Origin: Nemertoderma westbladi
Taxonomy: Eukaryota > Xenacoelomorpha > Nemertodermatida > Nemertodermatidae
Length of the DNA: 33,742 bases
NCBI GenBank assembly: GCA_032718475.1
Contig: JAUCBJ010001453.1
Coordinates: 1 to 33,742 of the forward strand
Reading direction: 5' to 3'
The stretch's first letter is position 1; the number at the start of each line of letters is the position of its first letter. The notes beneath the pieces were generated by a model. That model was not told where the DNA came from, did not search any database, and saw only the letters and a list, made by a program, of their open reading frames with translations. A program made the translations under genes and the position numbers. This document shows, in pieces, positions 9,501-19,024 of this stretch.

Positions 9501-10569
9501 TTTCCCTCACTGTTCCCTTTAAATGTTGGACAGTCCCTTCCAACTCTCGGACCTGTTGGGAGGAGTGTCTCTGATTCTCCTTCATCTCTCCGAGGAGAAT
9601 ATCCATCCCCCGCCGTCTCTCGTCTACCCAATCAACCGCCGAAACGGGATCCGCCAACGTCGTAGCGGGCAGACGAGGGACAACGGGCGACAAATTTGGA
9701 ATATTTCGCTCGGGGTCCAGGACCTGAACTGTCTCCTGGGCAGTTCTACGGGGCACAGGTAGCTTAGTGCTATGCAGAGGGAATTTATAGGTAGCTTCAG
9801 GGAGGACAGGTGTATCTATTACCGAAGGGGTGATTTCAAGAACAGGTCCAATTATTTCAGGCTCATCTACTATAGTAGGGAGTCTTTCTACTCTAATTGG
9901 GTCTGAAGGCTCAGGATTACTTAGATCTACACTAGCTAGTTGCCTTCTCACGGCTGTAGGCAAATCAGGCAATTTCTGCCGATGTAGCGCCCTTCTACGT
10001 CCGTTATAACGAGATTTATTTCTTCTGCCTTCAGGATCTGTTGTATCTCCTTCATCAGAGGATGTAAATCCCTGTCTCTTGGAAGTAGTCCGACTTATCA
10101 GCTGCATATCACTAGCCGTTATCTGCTTATTTAAGTAATCGTGCGCCTCTTGAAGATTCTCCAACTCTAGTTGGACCTTTTCTTCAGATGCCCTCCGTTC
10201 CGCTTCTGCCACTGCCATTGCCGCTGCTGCTTTTGCCTTTGCCACTGCTATTGCTGCTGTCTTTCTGTCTTCTATCTGTTTTTTCTTCAACTGTTGTTCC
10301 CATTCTCTAACGATGCGGATTCTTTCATCAACTTCCGCTCTATTCGCTGCCAACATTTCCGCATCTATTGCGTCCAACACAAACTTGGCTCCTTCGCTAT
10401 TAGGGTTAAGTCCCTCTAACCTTCTCCTCAATTCGTCATCACCTAAAAAACGTTGATAGTCTGACAGATAGATATCAATGGCATCCCTCTTATGCGGTTT
10501 CTCTGCTGTCACTTCGCTCTCGGTTGTATCTAGTAGACTGTCTGACAGATTCTGCTTTGCGTCAGACAT
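6556..10569 (-). CDS. BEL/Pao gag-protease polyprotein, RT/RNase H deleted
   Basis: This is a 1337-codon ORF of a BEL/Pao LTR retrotransposon. Residues 85-150 and about 325-390 look like coiled coil (the first Ala/Lys/Glu-rich). Residues 474-653 are the BEL-type gag core. Three zinc-binding clusters follow: CX2CX3HX4C from Cys759, a perfect CX2CX4HX4C from Cys792, then CX2CX3HH. The aspartic protease has LLDSGSTG at 933-940 (catalytic Asp935), and the VGWYLTGP segment at 1072-1079 typically closes that domain. At about 1128 the protein jumps to QWRYCPKKFNPTDIASRG, which in intact elements lies after RNase H. The reverse transcriptase and RNase H are therefore missing without loss of frame. 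HYSSW (Trp1261) is the next conserved block, then the ORF diverges. No HHCC or integrase core is present. It is either a non-autonomous derivative or a decaying copy, and it has no internal stops. Confidence 0.9.
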   Translation of the reverse strand: MSDAKQNLSDSLLDTTESEVTAEKPHKRDAIDIYLSDYQRFLGDDELRRRLEGLNPNSEGAKFVLDAIDAEMLAANRAEVDERIRIVREWEQQLKKKQIEDRKTAAIAVAKAKAAAAMAVAEAERRASEEKVQLELENLQEAHDYLNKQITASDMQLISRTTSKRQGFTSSDEGDTTDPEGRRNKSRYNGRRRALHRQKLPDLPTAVRRQLASVDLSNPEPSDPIRVERLPTIVDEPEIIGPVLEITPSVIDTPVLPEATYKFPLHSTKLPVPRRTAQETVQVLDPERNIPNLSPVVPRLPATTLADPVSAVDWVDERRRGMDILLGEMKENQRHSSQQVRELEGTVQHLKGTVRESKLELQEVQQNIALERDKLVNLQKGIPPPPVTMCQPVRSEVSHAQGVEPTRIYTASEVETPIVNPIKGNYRPVDNDIPYRTDHNPRNLYTDNSILNSTMAQESFTRQMARTEARQAVKVGEIVKFNGDEMKWLPFNEYYKDNIQNSVLSNGEKLRFLIECLEGPPKSMALKFIGHPDGLRQVWDTLNIRYGNRNDIAGYLYAKLMAPRKFLSSGIIEFSDEIQEICRQLDWLGKSHEYQNSMVVRALASALPKGGVGTRWDKKVLYMMEQQRRDPTMTDLMSFLDREVKLQLLRQSREKTLENKVSEKPVSRRRVTPVCYTDDGESQTSQGEDSEKDTDRPYYVNKMPKEQVSKSKSRPNDRREPVQKTPPTSPKGIQVRKPEERTSVHHIAQVKVSNIKPKCVLCDGPHRLNACDKFLRKSLEDRREVMWDKRLCYNCLRRGHQRRTCNSDARCAKCGAKHHILLHTEFERNSPSQVSESELHVQFSDVNDTDQSEMEGFYTDEFSDQNESCYLINTTAVYRALVYEKDTDSDLTLTTSDQQPSWKAPTSNIGIREFPVVQLRVHGPQKSYIVNALLDSGSTGTFIDKELAEVIFAGQPKFRTKLNMSGIMQVWNSTVAADYYIGELSTPQDELGEHSIRSVKMVAIKNFATTQADLYNWDEDESIQHLNIPRFQTDYPGVQILIGQNAHEALETLEKRPAQPQPLQTYAVRTRVGWYLTGPSRRTLRERLLQDRVCQRSKWEDDTSEGDDPTEGTPYSSDNDNLSSNVDQWRYCPKKFNPTDIASRGATPQELTDTIDRLGEPDFLSKENEWPPHLTPTEIRPAKGAEKVEPETRTGGSELFEPGIDLSVLHVARDDAVDLDLPTASGSFMKIRESDWSSGTSDVSQGLSPLLQRATDHYSSWNRLCDAVIYFERCFYRHYSRTKRKPGIVFRMQRLNHPVGRLCLSEGNGGLSGNCGRQDSLPTTTSLILQTSRDSIT

Positions 10570-10705
10570 GCTTATGTGTACAGTTGAATGTCTACTGCTG
10601 TATTACAGTCTGAGCAAGTCTAGTAACTCAGTATTAACTGCTAGCCTAGTAATTAATTACCGGTACTGCTACTCAGTGTAGCGTGATATATATAATATAT
10701 TAGAA

Positions 10706-11076
10706 TACCGGTATGCTTATAGTATATATAACTATTATTACAGACTAGGTTTATCACAGAATACCGGTATAATTTTAGCACAAATATATATATATATATA
10801 ATAGGCCTATAGGGAATACCGGTATACAGCTTACAGTTTGTAGCATATATAAGTATAATTCTGGACTAGAATTAATTATAAAGTACCGGTATAATTTCAG
10901 CCTAAATTTATAGAAATAAAGATAATAGGCCTATCGTAAATACCGGTATGCAGTTTACACTTATAGTGTATATATATAAGTATAATTACAAACTAGAATT
11001 AATTACAGAATACCGGTATGATTTCAACCTAAAATTTATAGAAATACATATAATAAGCCTATTGTAAATACCGGTA
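10706..11076. repeat. Three tandem ~111-128-bp units with ATACCGGTAT palindromes
   Basis: TACCGGTA occurs at 10706, 10762, 10817, 10884, 10941, 11011 and 11069. Alternate sites mark three units of 111, 124 and 128 bp. Each unit has a TATATA-rich stretch, GACTAGAATTAATTA or a variant, a central ACCGGTAT, then TTTATAGAAATA and AGGCCTAT (AAGCCTAT in the third unit). An AT dinucleotide run interrupts the first unit near 10785-10801. It lies just upstream of the gag start on the minus strand. Confidence 0.8.
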
Positions 11077-12009
11077 TATCAATTATTTTAAATAACTGAA
11101 TTTCTGAATTTTAAGGGTTACTTGGTTACTTTACTTACTTTATTACCGTTATTTGAGCAGTAATCCAACTGATATTGAGACCTAATGGTTGTATGGTAGG
11201 CCTACGATTTATAAATCGTTAGATTTGATTTATAATATATATATACCCGTTTTAATGGGTTTTGTCAATGTTTGAAATAAATGTTATTATTTCTGGGGAG
11301 TAATCACTACACAAAGCGGTGCGCTTTCAGTGAAGTGTTACGTACAGGACACTAAAACAAATAATTCTAATTTACCTAAGTTACTTAATACTACAAATTA
11401 CGTACAATTTGGGTTGAGATTACAATCTCTAAATAAACGCAAAATTTTACAAAAACACAAATACGAATTTTTAGGGTAATTTTACAAGAAGTCTACAAAC
11501 CAGCCTAACAAAGGGTTAGAAAACTGATTATTACACGGACAGGGTACTACGGTATTTGAAATAATAAGTAGTAGTAAATACACTGCGTTGTCTAGATAGG
11601 AAAATACCACCGCCTGACGACCTATAGCCGTATCGCTATAGGTTCTACGTTATGTATCACGGAGTGTTCCTACCTAGAAGTTAATAGAGCTAATCGAATG
11701 TGCCTATCAACCACTTTATAACACAAATATAATGTCTACAATAATTACTTCGGAAAGCACTGTACACTAAACCCTAAATTAGGTACAAGTACTTGTACAA
11801 CAGATAATCAGTAGTTAAATATACTTGAACAGCTAAAAGAACCACGGCATCTGCTGGAGTGACCGATGCACAAAATCACCAGTCTTTACCTACGCCGAGC
11901 AGCCCGTGTAGTACCGGGGTTAATTTAACTATAGCGGTATGTATAACAAACACAATTACTGTAGGAACAAACTTGGGGAATGAATGTTGTGGATAATCGC
12001 ATTAAACTC
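11077..12009. other. Putative element leader, no ORF recognised
   Basis: AT-rich DNA with no long open frame. Short motifs such as AGGCCTAC and TACCGGGG recur here. If the element model is right, this is transcribed as untranslated leader on the minus strand. Confidence 0.4.
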
Positions 12010-12598
12010 TGAATAATAAATATTACGCTACGCGTACAAACTACTCAAACAAAATACAGACCGAACACTGACAGACTACTATCAAGCCTAAACAAACTAC
12101 GGTATATGCAGACTCCGAAATGATTAGGGAGTATGCGCTCTAACCCAGTAGTGCGACTTATTCTTTAGTTGGGGGTTTACCTTACAGCGTTCGCTGCCCC
12201 TACTGCCTAACCGTACTTAATCGGACAGATGATCTACACACGCGGCAATCCGTTCAGACCTAATAACAGCCAGACAACTATCCAGCCTACAAATTATCTA
12301 AATAAAATTATACGCTACCCGTACAGACTTACACAAACAAAGTACAGACCAAACGATGGCAGACTACTCTCAAGCCTAAATAAACTGCAGGACATGCAGA
12401 CTCCGAAATGATTAGGGAGTATGCGCTCTAACCCAGTAGTGCGACTTATTCTTTAGTTGGGGGTTTACCTTACAGCGTTCGCTGCCCCTACTGCCTAATC
12501 GTACTTAATCGGACAGGTGATCTACACACACTGCAATTCGTTCGGACTTAACAGCAATCAGACAACAGCTCAGCCTACAAATCGTCTGTACAATCTGA
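12010..12598. repeat. 288-bp tandem duplication with a near-identical 134-bp core
   Basis: TACGCTA at 12024 recurs at 12311, and GCAGACTCCGAAATG at 12108 recurs at 12396, giving a period of 287-288 bp. The segment 12108-12241 matches 12396-12529 with only about two differences. The flanking parts of the same two units differ at many positions and by small indels. The core contains CAGCGTTCGCTG (12185), which can form a short stem-loop, and a CCCAACTAAAGAATAAG block on the minus strand. Function is unknown. In a retroelement leader, a packaging or dimerisation signal is one possibility. Confidence 0.85.
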
Positions 12599-12879
12599 TC
12601 AGGCTTACACGCCTTCTGTTCAATACTGGCCTACAAATAAATAAAACTTGACAGAAATAAGTAAACCATATAAAGGTATAAGGGGTGATCAATCCCTAAT
12701 CCCCTAAACAGCCTACCGGTATACAACAATCAAATCGAATAATACTAGTGTACTTATACTGAAGTACCGGTTAGAACAGTTAGGCCTACTGACCTACAGA
12801 GTGTACCGGTTCAGGTTTACCGGTTGACCGGTACTTTCAACTTTATTGCTTACTGCAACAAAGAAGCGATATCCTTTAA
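12599..12879. other. Stretch adjoining the LTR; primer-binding site not found
   Basis: It carries several ACCGGT motifs (near 12716, 12766, 12806, 12821 and 12828). On the minus strand the sequence immediately after the LTR begins TTAAAGGATATCGCTTC. This does not start with the TGG expected of a site complementary to a tRNA 3' end. Confidence 0.4.
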
Positions 12880-14100
12880 TGTTCGCGCTTTCAGACCTTT
12901 GGCAGTTTAACCCGCCAAATTAGAATGTCTTCTAGATAATAAATCTGCTTTTTAGTCTATGACAAGTATTTGATTCACTACACTAGTCGAAACCAATCCG
13001 TGCGCGACCATTCACCCGCTGGAAATTCCCGGGAGATTGGGTTCGACGGTTTAATTTTTATTGCTATGTAAGCCTAATGTATTATTCGACTGACAGTACT
13101 ATATAATCTCTGACAATATTATTCACCTTCGGTAATATTAACAGTTCCTTTAGGACGTGGCGCTTTATCTATATAAACAGAGTTATGACTTAAACTACTC
13201 ACAACGATATGGCTTAATTATAATCCACATATATGGCGCATTCTTTAGGAATTGCTTCTTTAACAGACTCACTCATACACTATGCTGCACAATACTGCAC
13301 ACTAATCTGCCAATCTTCACTGATTTTAGTCACATATAAAAGGAACACAGGCTGACTCATGTAGGGTCTATCAAATAACATTAGATTCACTTCAAACCAC
13401 TTTAACATAAGTCACAATCGTTATTGGTAACCTTTCTCTCTTACCTTAGGTATATCAAGAATATTGGGTTGCGGGGTTATTTATCGTTGTTCCAAATATA
13501 ATTATTCATCAACCATATTATGAAGAACTGACAGCAAATAGCAGTATAAAACAACAAGTCAGTACCGGTATGTCAGCAATGAGACATAGGCATGCAGGTC
13601 CGTCAGTAGTCAGTTTGTTTTGTTAAAGGATATATGCCCTTTATAATTAAACCTACTAGTGTACGACTAAAAAGCAGTACAGCACAAAAACTTTCAAGCC
13701 GTTCTTTCTTTGGCTCAAGACTGAATGTAAACACTGCACATAGGCATTGCGTCATTTCTCGGAAATTTTCTGTACAAGGAGCCACAAAAACGCTCTCATT
13801 GGCTGACTGAACTGAGAGACGCCGTAGAACAAAGGAAATCAACACGTATGAATGTCAGCTGTTAACCGTAGTCATAGTAACTACTGTTCAAGAGTAGCTA
13901 TCACCCCTTTGCGTCACGAATTGCCATAGAATCACAAAATATGCCTTTCACAGTACACATACGGAGGAAATAGGTCTTAGATCCTCTAAAAACACCGATA
14001 CAGCAATAATACGGTCTCTTACATTTATTAAATCAACTACAGAGTATTTTAATGTAAAAGATAATAAAAATAACGGGGCAATTCAGCAAAGGCTTTTACA
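12880..14100 (-). mobile_element. LTR, 1221 bp (probable 5' LTR of the BEL-like element)
   Basis: The ends are TGTTCGCGCTTTCAGACC and CAAAGGCTTTTACA, matching the ends of the solo LTR at 17537-18662. Along the body, conserved blocks include GTGCGCGACCATTCACCC (13001), CTTTAGGACGTGGCGCT (13149), ACAGAGTTATGACTTA, ATATAAAAGGAAC (13335) and, on the minus strand, CAGCCAATGAGAGCG. The ATATAAAAG and CTATATAAACAG blocks look like TATA boxes on the plus strand, whereas the CCAAT-type box lies on the minus strand. Transcription direction is therefore not settled by the LTR alone. Its flanking pentamers differ, so it is not a solo LTR. The minus-strand assignment rests on the gag ORF to its left. Confidence 0.75.
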
Positions 14101-15503
14101 AGGAGTACATGAGTAAAGGAGTATTATTATTACTATGGGAAAAAAGTAACCCATAGGATTGTATTGATTTTACTTAAAATTTCCACGGCGTAAAACGTAA
14201 AATAAAATATTTTGGGTATCATTTCTTAAATTTTATATATTGAAAGGGCATTGACGTAGAAAAGGTTTGCACGTAATTTGAGCAAAATCTATTCACACAC
14301 TCAGAAGTTATTGCAACTTAGTGTCTGCAAGGCGAACTCCAAAACGGATCTCAATATCCAATATTGGTTTATGTAGTTAAGCGGCTCTCTAGTTACGTGA
14401 TAAATATTCGAGAACACTAAATTATTTAAAATTGAGTAAAGCAGCATCAGGAGTTGAAGAGTAAAATAATTGGAATTGCAGTAACTATGGAAGCATAATA
14501 TGGTAAAATACTACAGTTCAATTTATTTTGTAACACTATTTTGTTCTTCTTTTATTAAATAATTTCAATCTCAACACAAAAGTACCGGTACCAATTTAAG
14601 ATTAAAATTACGTATGACATGGGAAAAAAACGTAGAACATTCTTCAACAATCTCTCGACCCTTTATTAACCTTGCTGGAGCTCGGTACATAAAATACCTT
14701 GAGAATAAGGAAAAAAGTTATACTTTTTTTTCCCATGCAGGCCTAATATTTTTAAGGCGAGTCAAAATCCGAAAACTAAATTGTCATATTTCAGTAATAT
14801 TACTAAATTTTCATAATATATTGTTAAATTTTTAAACAACACTTTTATTACTAATGGTAAGAGGACAATTTGTAAACAAATTGCATGTAATAATGTAATA
14901 ATGATAATGTATTATTTCTTAAATAATGTTCTAAATAAATAATTAAATGAATTAAAATTAATTAATAAAAATTAATTAATTGATTAAAAATAAATTATTT
15001 GATCAATTATTTCCTCACGAAGTACGGGTATGCACAATACGTGCGGTAAAATGGATAAGTGTAGAAAAAGCTATTCGTAATAATAAATAGCAATCCAATA
15101 TTAATTAAAAAATGATTGCATTAGTAATGCTAAGATAAACTTTGCGATGAATTTAATATCCGCTTATTCTTGAACTTCCGTAGAAATCGCAAATAAAAAA
15201 AAAGTAAAAAATATCTTCTTTTTAACTGCGTCCCTTATAGCAGAGTTAAAATACATAGTACCGGTACATAGAGTAGTTATTGAGCTTATTAATCTTTACT
15301 GAAATTACCCTAATATAACATTTAAGAAACTTTTGTTTGTAAGACAACACCAGCTAATTCGAATAATGTTTTAAAGGGATTAAGTATCAATGTTATACTG
15401 GTAATAATAATTATTATGCTTATGTTATCGGCGAGGCTACAGAGAGATTAGCCAAACGTTATATAAACACCAATATTTTATGACTGAAGTTATTGTAATA
15501 AGT
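14101..15503. other. AT-rich intergenic, one short inverted repeat
   Basis: No gene is seen. A perfect 13-bp inverted repeat, CATGGGAAAAAAA, lies at 14618-14630 and 14725-14737. An ORF of 73 codons lies across it (14614-14835) and has no features. From 14860 to 15010 the DNA is almost pure AT with AATTAATTAA runs. Confidence 0.5.
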
Positions 15504-15650
15504 TTACAGATATATTATCTATACAATATGCACATCCACCCAGCTGGAATTATTTAGAAACTATGTGTTACAGATATATTATCTATACAATATGCACATC
15601 CACCCAGCTGGAATTATTTAGAAACTATGTGTTACAGGTATATTAGTTAC
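15504..15650. repeat. 64-bp exact tandem duplication
   Basis: TTACAGATATATTATCTATA begins at 15504 and again at 15568. The two 64-bp units, which contain CATCCACCCAGCTGGAATTA, appear identical. A third partial start (TTACAGGTATATTA) follows at 15632. The identity indicates a recent duplication. Confidence 0.9.
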
Positions 15651-16050
15651 CTCCTGGGTTCAGAGACCTATTTATATTTCAAATAATAATCTTGGCATAC
15701 CTGTCGATGGCGCTAATTCTGTTAATTGAATGTTCAAATAACAATACCGATCTTATAATGATCCAATATTATTCAAACAAAATGTTGATTGACTACAATG
15801 TATTTAAGTGTGACAATTATTTACAATCACCTTCATTGAGCCTTACCGGGATCCATTACCATTACCATTAAGGCTCAATTAAGGCCCAACCATTATTGGG
15901 AGGGAGGATAGGTAAATAGTTTACCATGTATTCTATTCCGCGATTGTTTAAAGTTGTGCTCTCTCTAAATTCATTAAAACAAAGTGTATTTCATTATCCT
16001 ATTAATAAATAGGCCCAAAACCATTTTTCTCTATTCGTATCCGAATATTT
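15651..16050. other. Intergenic with an 11-bp-stem hairpin
   Basis: ATTGAGCCTTA at 15835-15845 is perfectly complementary to TAAGGCTCAAT at 15869-15879. The 23-base loop contains three CCATTA repeats. No tail of Ts and no gene lies nearby. Nothing else is recognised here. Confidence 0.6.
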
Positions 16051-17536
16051 TTTACCATTGTCCTTTCGTCAAACATATTAACATTCCAAAAATATTAACC
16101 ATTGTGCTCTTGACCAAAAATTTTAACCATTGTGCTCTCGTACAAAAATATTAACCATTGTGCTCTCGTCCAAAAATATTATCCGTTGTGCCCTCGTCCA
16201 AAAATATTAACCATTGTGCTCTCGACCAAAAATATTAACCATTGTGCTCTCGTCCAAAAATATTAACCATTGTGCTCTCGTCCAAAAATATTAACCATTT
16301 TCCTTTCGTCAAAAATATTAACCATTGTGCTCCCCTCCAAAAATAAAACCCATTGTGCTCTCGTCCAAAAATATTAACCATTGTGCTCTCGTCCAAAAAT
16401 ATTTATTAACCATTGTGTTCTCGTCCAAAATAATTAACCATAGTGCTCTCGTCCAAAAATATTATCCATGTGCCCTCGTCCAAAAATATTAACCATTGTG
16501 CTCTCGACCAAAAATATTAACCATTGTGCTCTCGTCCAAAAATATTAACCATTGTGCTCTCGTCCAAAAATATTAACCATTGTCCTTTCGTCAAAAATAT
16601 TAACCATTGTGCTCTCGTCCAAAAATAATACCCATTGTGCTCTCGTCCAAAATCATTAACCATTGTGCTCTCGACCAAAAATTTTAATCATTGTGCTCTC
16701 GTCCAAAAGTATTAACCATTGTGCTCTCGTCCAAAAATATTAACCATTGTGCTCTCGTCCAAAAATATTAACAATTGTGCTCTAGTCCAAAAATATTAAC
16801 CATTGTGCTCTCGTGTAAAAATATTAACCATTGTGACCTCGTCCAAAATATTAACAATTGTGCTCTCGTCCAAAAATATTAACCATTTTGCTCTCGGCCA
16901 AAAATATTAACCATTGTGCTCTCGTCCAAAAATAATACCCATTGTCCTTTCGTCAAAAATATTAACCATTGTGCTTTCGTCCAAAAATATTAACCATTGC
17001 GCTCTCGTCCAAAAATATTAACCATTGTGCTCTCGTCCAAAAACATTAACCATTGTGCTCTCGACCAAAATCTTAACCATTGTGCTCTCGTCCAAAAATA
17101 GTAACCATTGTGCTCTCGTCCAAAAATATTAACCATTGTGCTCTCGTCCAAAAATATTAACAATTGTGCTCTCGTCCAAAAATATTATTAACCATTGCGC
17201 TCTCGTCCAAAAATATTAACCATTGTGCTCTCGTTCAAAAATATTACCATTGTGCTCTCGTCCAAAAATAGTATCCGTTGTGCCCTCGTCCAAAAATATT
17301 AACCATTGTGCTCTCGACCAAAAATATTAACCATTGTGCTCTCGTCCAAAAATATTAACCATTGTGCTCTCGTCCAAAAATATCAACCATTGTCCTTTCG
17401 TCAAAAATATTAACCATTGTGCTCTCGTCCAAAAATATTAACCATTGTCCTTTCGTCAAAAATATTAACCATTGTGCTCTCGTCCAAAAATAATAACCAT
17501 TGTGCTCTCGTCCAAAATCATTAACCATTGTGCTCT
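16051..17536. repeat. 28-bp minisatellite, left part (~53 copies)
   Basis: The consensus unit joins AAAAATATTAACC to ATTGTGCTCTCGTCC. Variants such as GCCCTCGTCC, GCTCTCGACC and the shorter TCCTTTCGTC occur in an ordered series that repeats, so the array has a higher-order structure. The edges are degenerate. The array stops abruptly at 17536 where the solo LTR begins, and resumes at 18663. Confidence 0.95.
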
Positions 17537-18662
17537 TGTTCGCGCTTTTAGACCTTTAGCAGTTTAACCTGCCAATTTTAGTTGTCCTCTTGTTTATAAA
17601 TCGACTTTAGCCTATGTCAATTATTTAATGTACTGAAGTTACATCAGCCGAAGCCAGTCTGTGCGCGACCATTCACCCACAGTTAAGGGGGACTGGATTC
17701 GGATGCTTTGAGAGTGATTGCAGTGTAGACCTACTGTATTATTCGATTGATCGGTAATATATAATCTCTGACAATATATTTACTTTCGGGGAAATATTAA
17801 CAGTTCCTTTAGGACGTGGCGCTCTAAGTATAAAAACAGAGTTATGACTTATACTAATCACAACTAGATAGATGGCCTAAGAGTTTCGTAAAAAGCGCAT
17901 TCTTTAGGAGATGCTTTATTAACCTTCACACTACTTCACACGACTTCACACTACTTCACACTACTTCGCACTGATCTGCCGACCGTCACTGAATTTGATC
18001 ATATATAAGGAGGATCGCAACTGACACATGTAGGGATTATGAAATAGCATTTAATTCACACAAAAACCACTATAATGTAAGTCGCAGTTGCTACCGGTAA
18101 ACCAGTTCCTCTCACCTTCAGTAATCAAGAAGATTGGGGGTTTTATGATTATTCGTCGGTATTCTCCAAATATATCAGCAATATACACCAACATAACAAC
18201 AATTAATAACATAAGTAAAATAATACGGTGAACAGTCAGTATGTGTTACTTATGCAGTGTTCCATGTGCAGCAATGTTGAATATGTGATTCGTTAATAGT
18301 TTTACGTTCTTGTAATCAAAGCCATCAGATGTTTAGGTCAAAGACTGAAACTTCCACAACAGAAAATACAGAAGATTTCCAAGCCGGTTCTTAGGCTCAG
18401 AAAGGTAAACAAAGACCGTAATGCATTGCGCGGTTTTCCATAGGCCCCTGTTCAACATAAAGTGAAAATCGCTCTGATTGGCTGAGCAGAACAAAGAGGT
18501 TCCACGTTTACAGGAAATCAGCTGACAGATTTCGTCATCTGAGCTCCAATCTTTTAGAGTATTATGCGCATTCCGGTAAAAACGACTTATTAAGTCCGCT
18601 AAAGCACCTACACCGTTCATTGCGGGGAAAAATGACTTGTTATGTCCGCAAAAGCTTTTACA
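17537..18662. mobile_element. Solo LTR (1126 bp) inserted in the minisatellite
   Basis: The segment starts TGTTCGCGCTTTTAGACC and ends CCGCAAAAGCTTTTACA. It is flanked by the 5-bp direct repeat GCTCT (17532-17536 and 18663-18667). Removing the segment and one GCTCT restores a normal minisatellite unit, ...CCATTGTGCTCTCGACC. It aligns along its length with the LTR at 12880-14100, but is clearly diverged and about 95 bp shorter. It contains five ACTTCACACT-like decamers (17928-17976) that the other LTR lacks, a TATATAAGG box near 18003 and, on the minus strand, CAGCCAATCAGAGCG. An internal region is absent, so recombination between two LTRs is the likely origin. The 95-codon minus-strand frame at 18333-18620 is not credible as a gene. 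Confidence 0.9.
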
Positions 18663-19024
18663 GCTCTCGACCCAAAATCTTAACCATTGTGCTCTCGTCC
18701 AAAAATATTAACCATTGTGCTCTCGTCCAAAAATACTAACCATTGTGCTCTCGTCCAAAAATATTAACAATTGTGCTCTAGTCTAAAAATATTAACCATT
18801 GTGCTCTCGTCGAAAAATATTAACCATTGTGACCTCTTCCAAAAATATTAACCATTGTGCTCTTGTCCAAAAATATTAACCATTGTGCTCTCGTCCAAAA
18901 ATATTAACCATTGTGCTCTCGTCCAAAAATATTAACCATTGTGCTCTCGTCCAAAAATATTAACCATTGTGATCTCGTCCAAAAATATTAACCATTGTGC
19001 TCTCGTCCAAATTAACTATTGTGC
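18663..19024. repeat. 28-bp minisatellite, right part (~13 copies)
   Basis: This continues the array at 16051-17536 with the same 28-bp unit. It begins inside a unit with the duplicated GCTCT and ends in a degenerate ATTAACTATTGTGCACGC. Confidence 0.95.

Larger units (their letters stand above)
6556..14100 (-). mobile_element. Putative damaged BEL/Pao element: LTR, leader, gag-protease
   Basis: I infer one minus-strand element running from the LTR at 12880-14100 through a 2.3-kb leader into the gag-protease ORF. Supporting facts: the LTR has TG...CA ends; its two flanking pentamers (TTTAA at 12875-12879, AGGAG at 14101-14105) differ, so it is not a solo LTR and should adjoin internal sequence on one side; and BEL elements make short target duplications like the 5-bp one at the related solo LTR. 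Against it: the leader is unusually long, no tRNA primer-binding site is obvious left of 12880, and no second LTR is visible before 6556. The LTR might instead belong to another element. Confidence 0.45.

Noticed and set aside
13603-13845. 80-codon minus frame and its counterpart at 18333-18620 as a conserved gene
   Set aside because: They lie at equivalent places in the two LTR copies, and the partial peptide similarity follows from LTR homology. The reading frames differ in length and have indels.
12880-14100. Second solo LTR
   Set aside because: The pentamers on its two sides (TTTAA and AGGAG) do not match, unlike the GCTCT pair at the other LTR, so it is more likely one LTR of a longer or rearranged element.
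16051-19024. CRISPR-like array
   Set aside because: The units are contiguous 28-bp copies with no unique spacers, and the setting is clearly eukaryotic.
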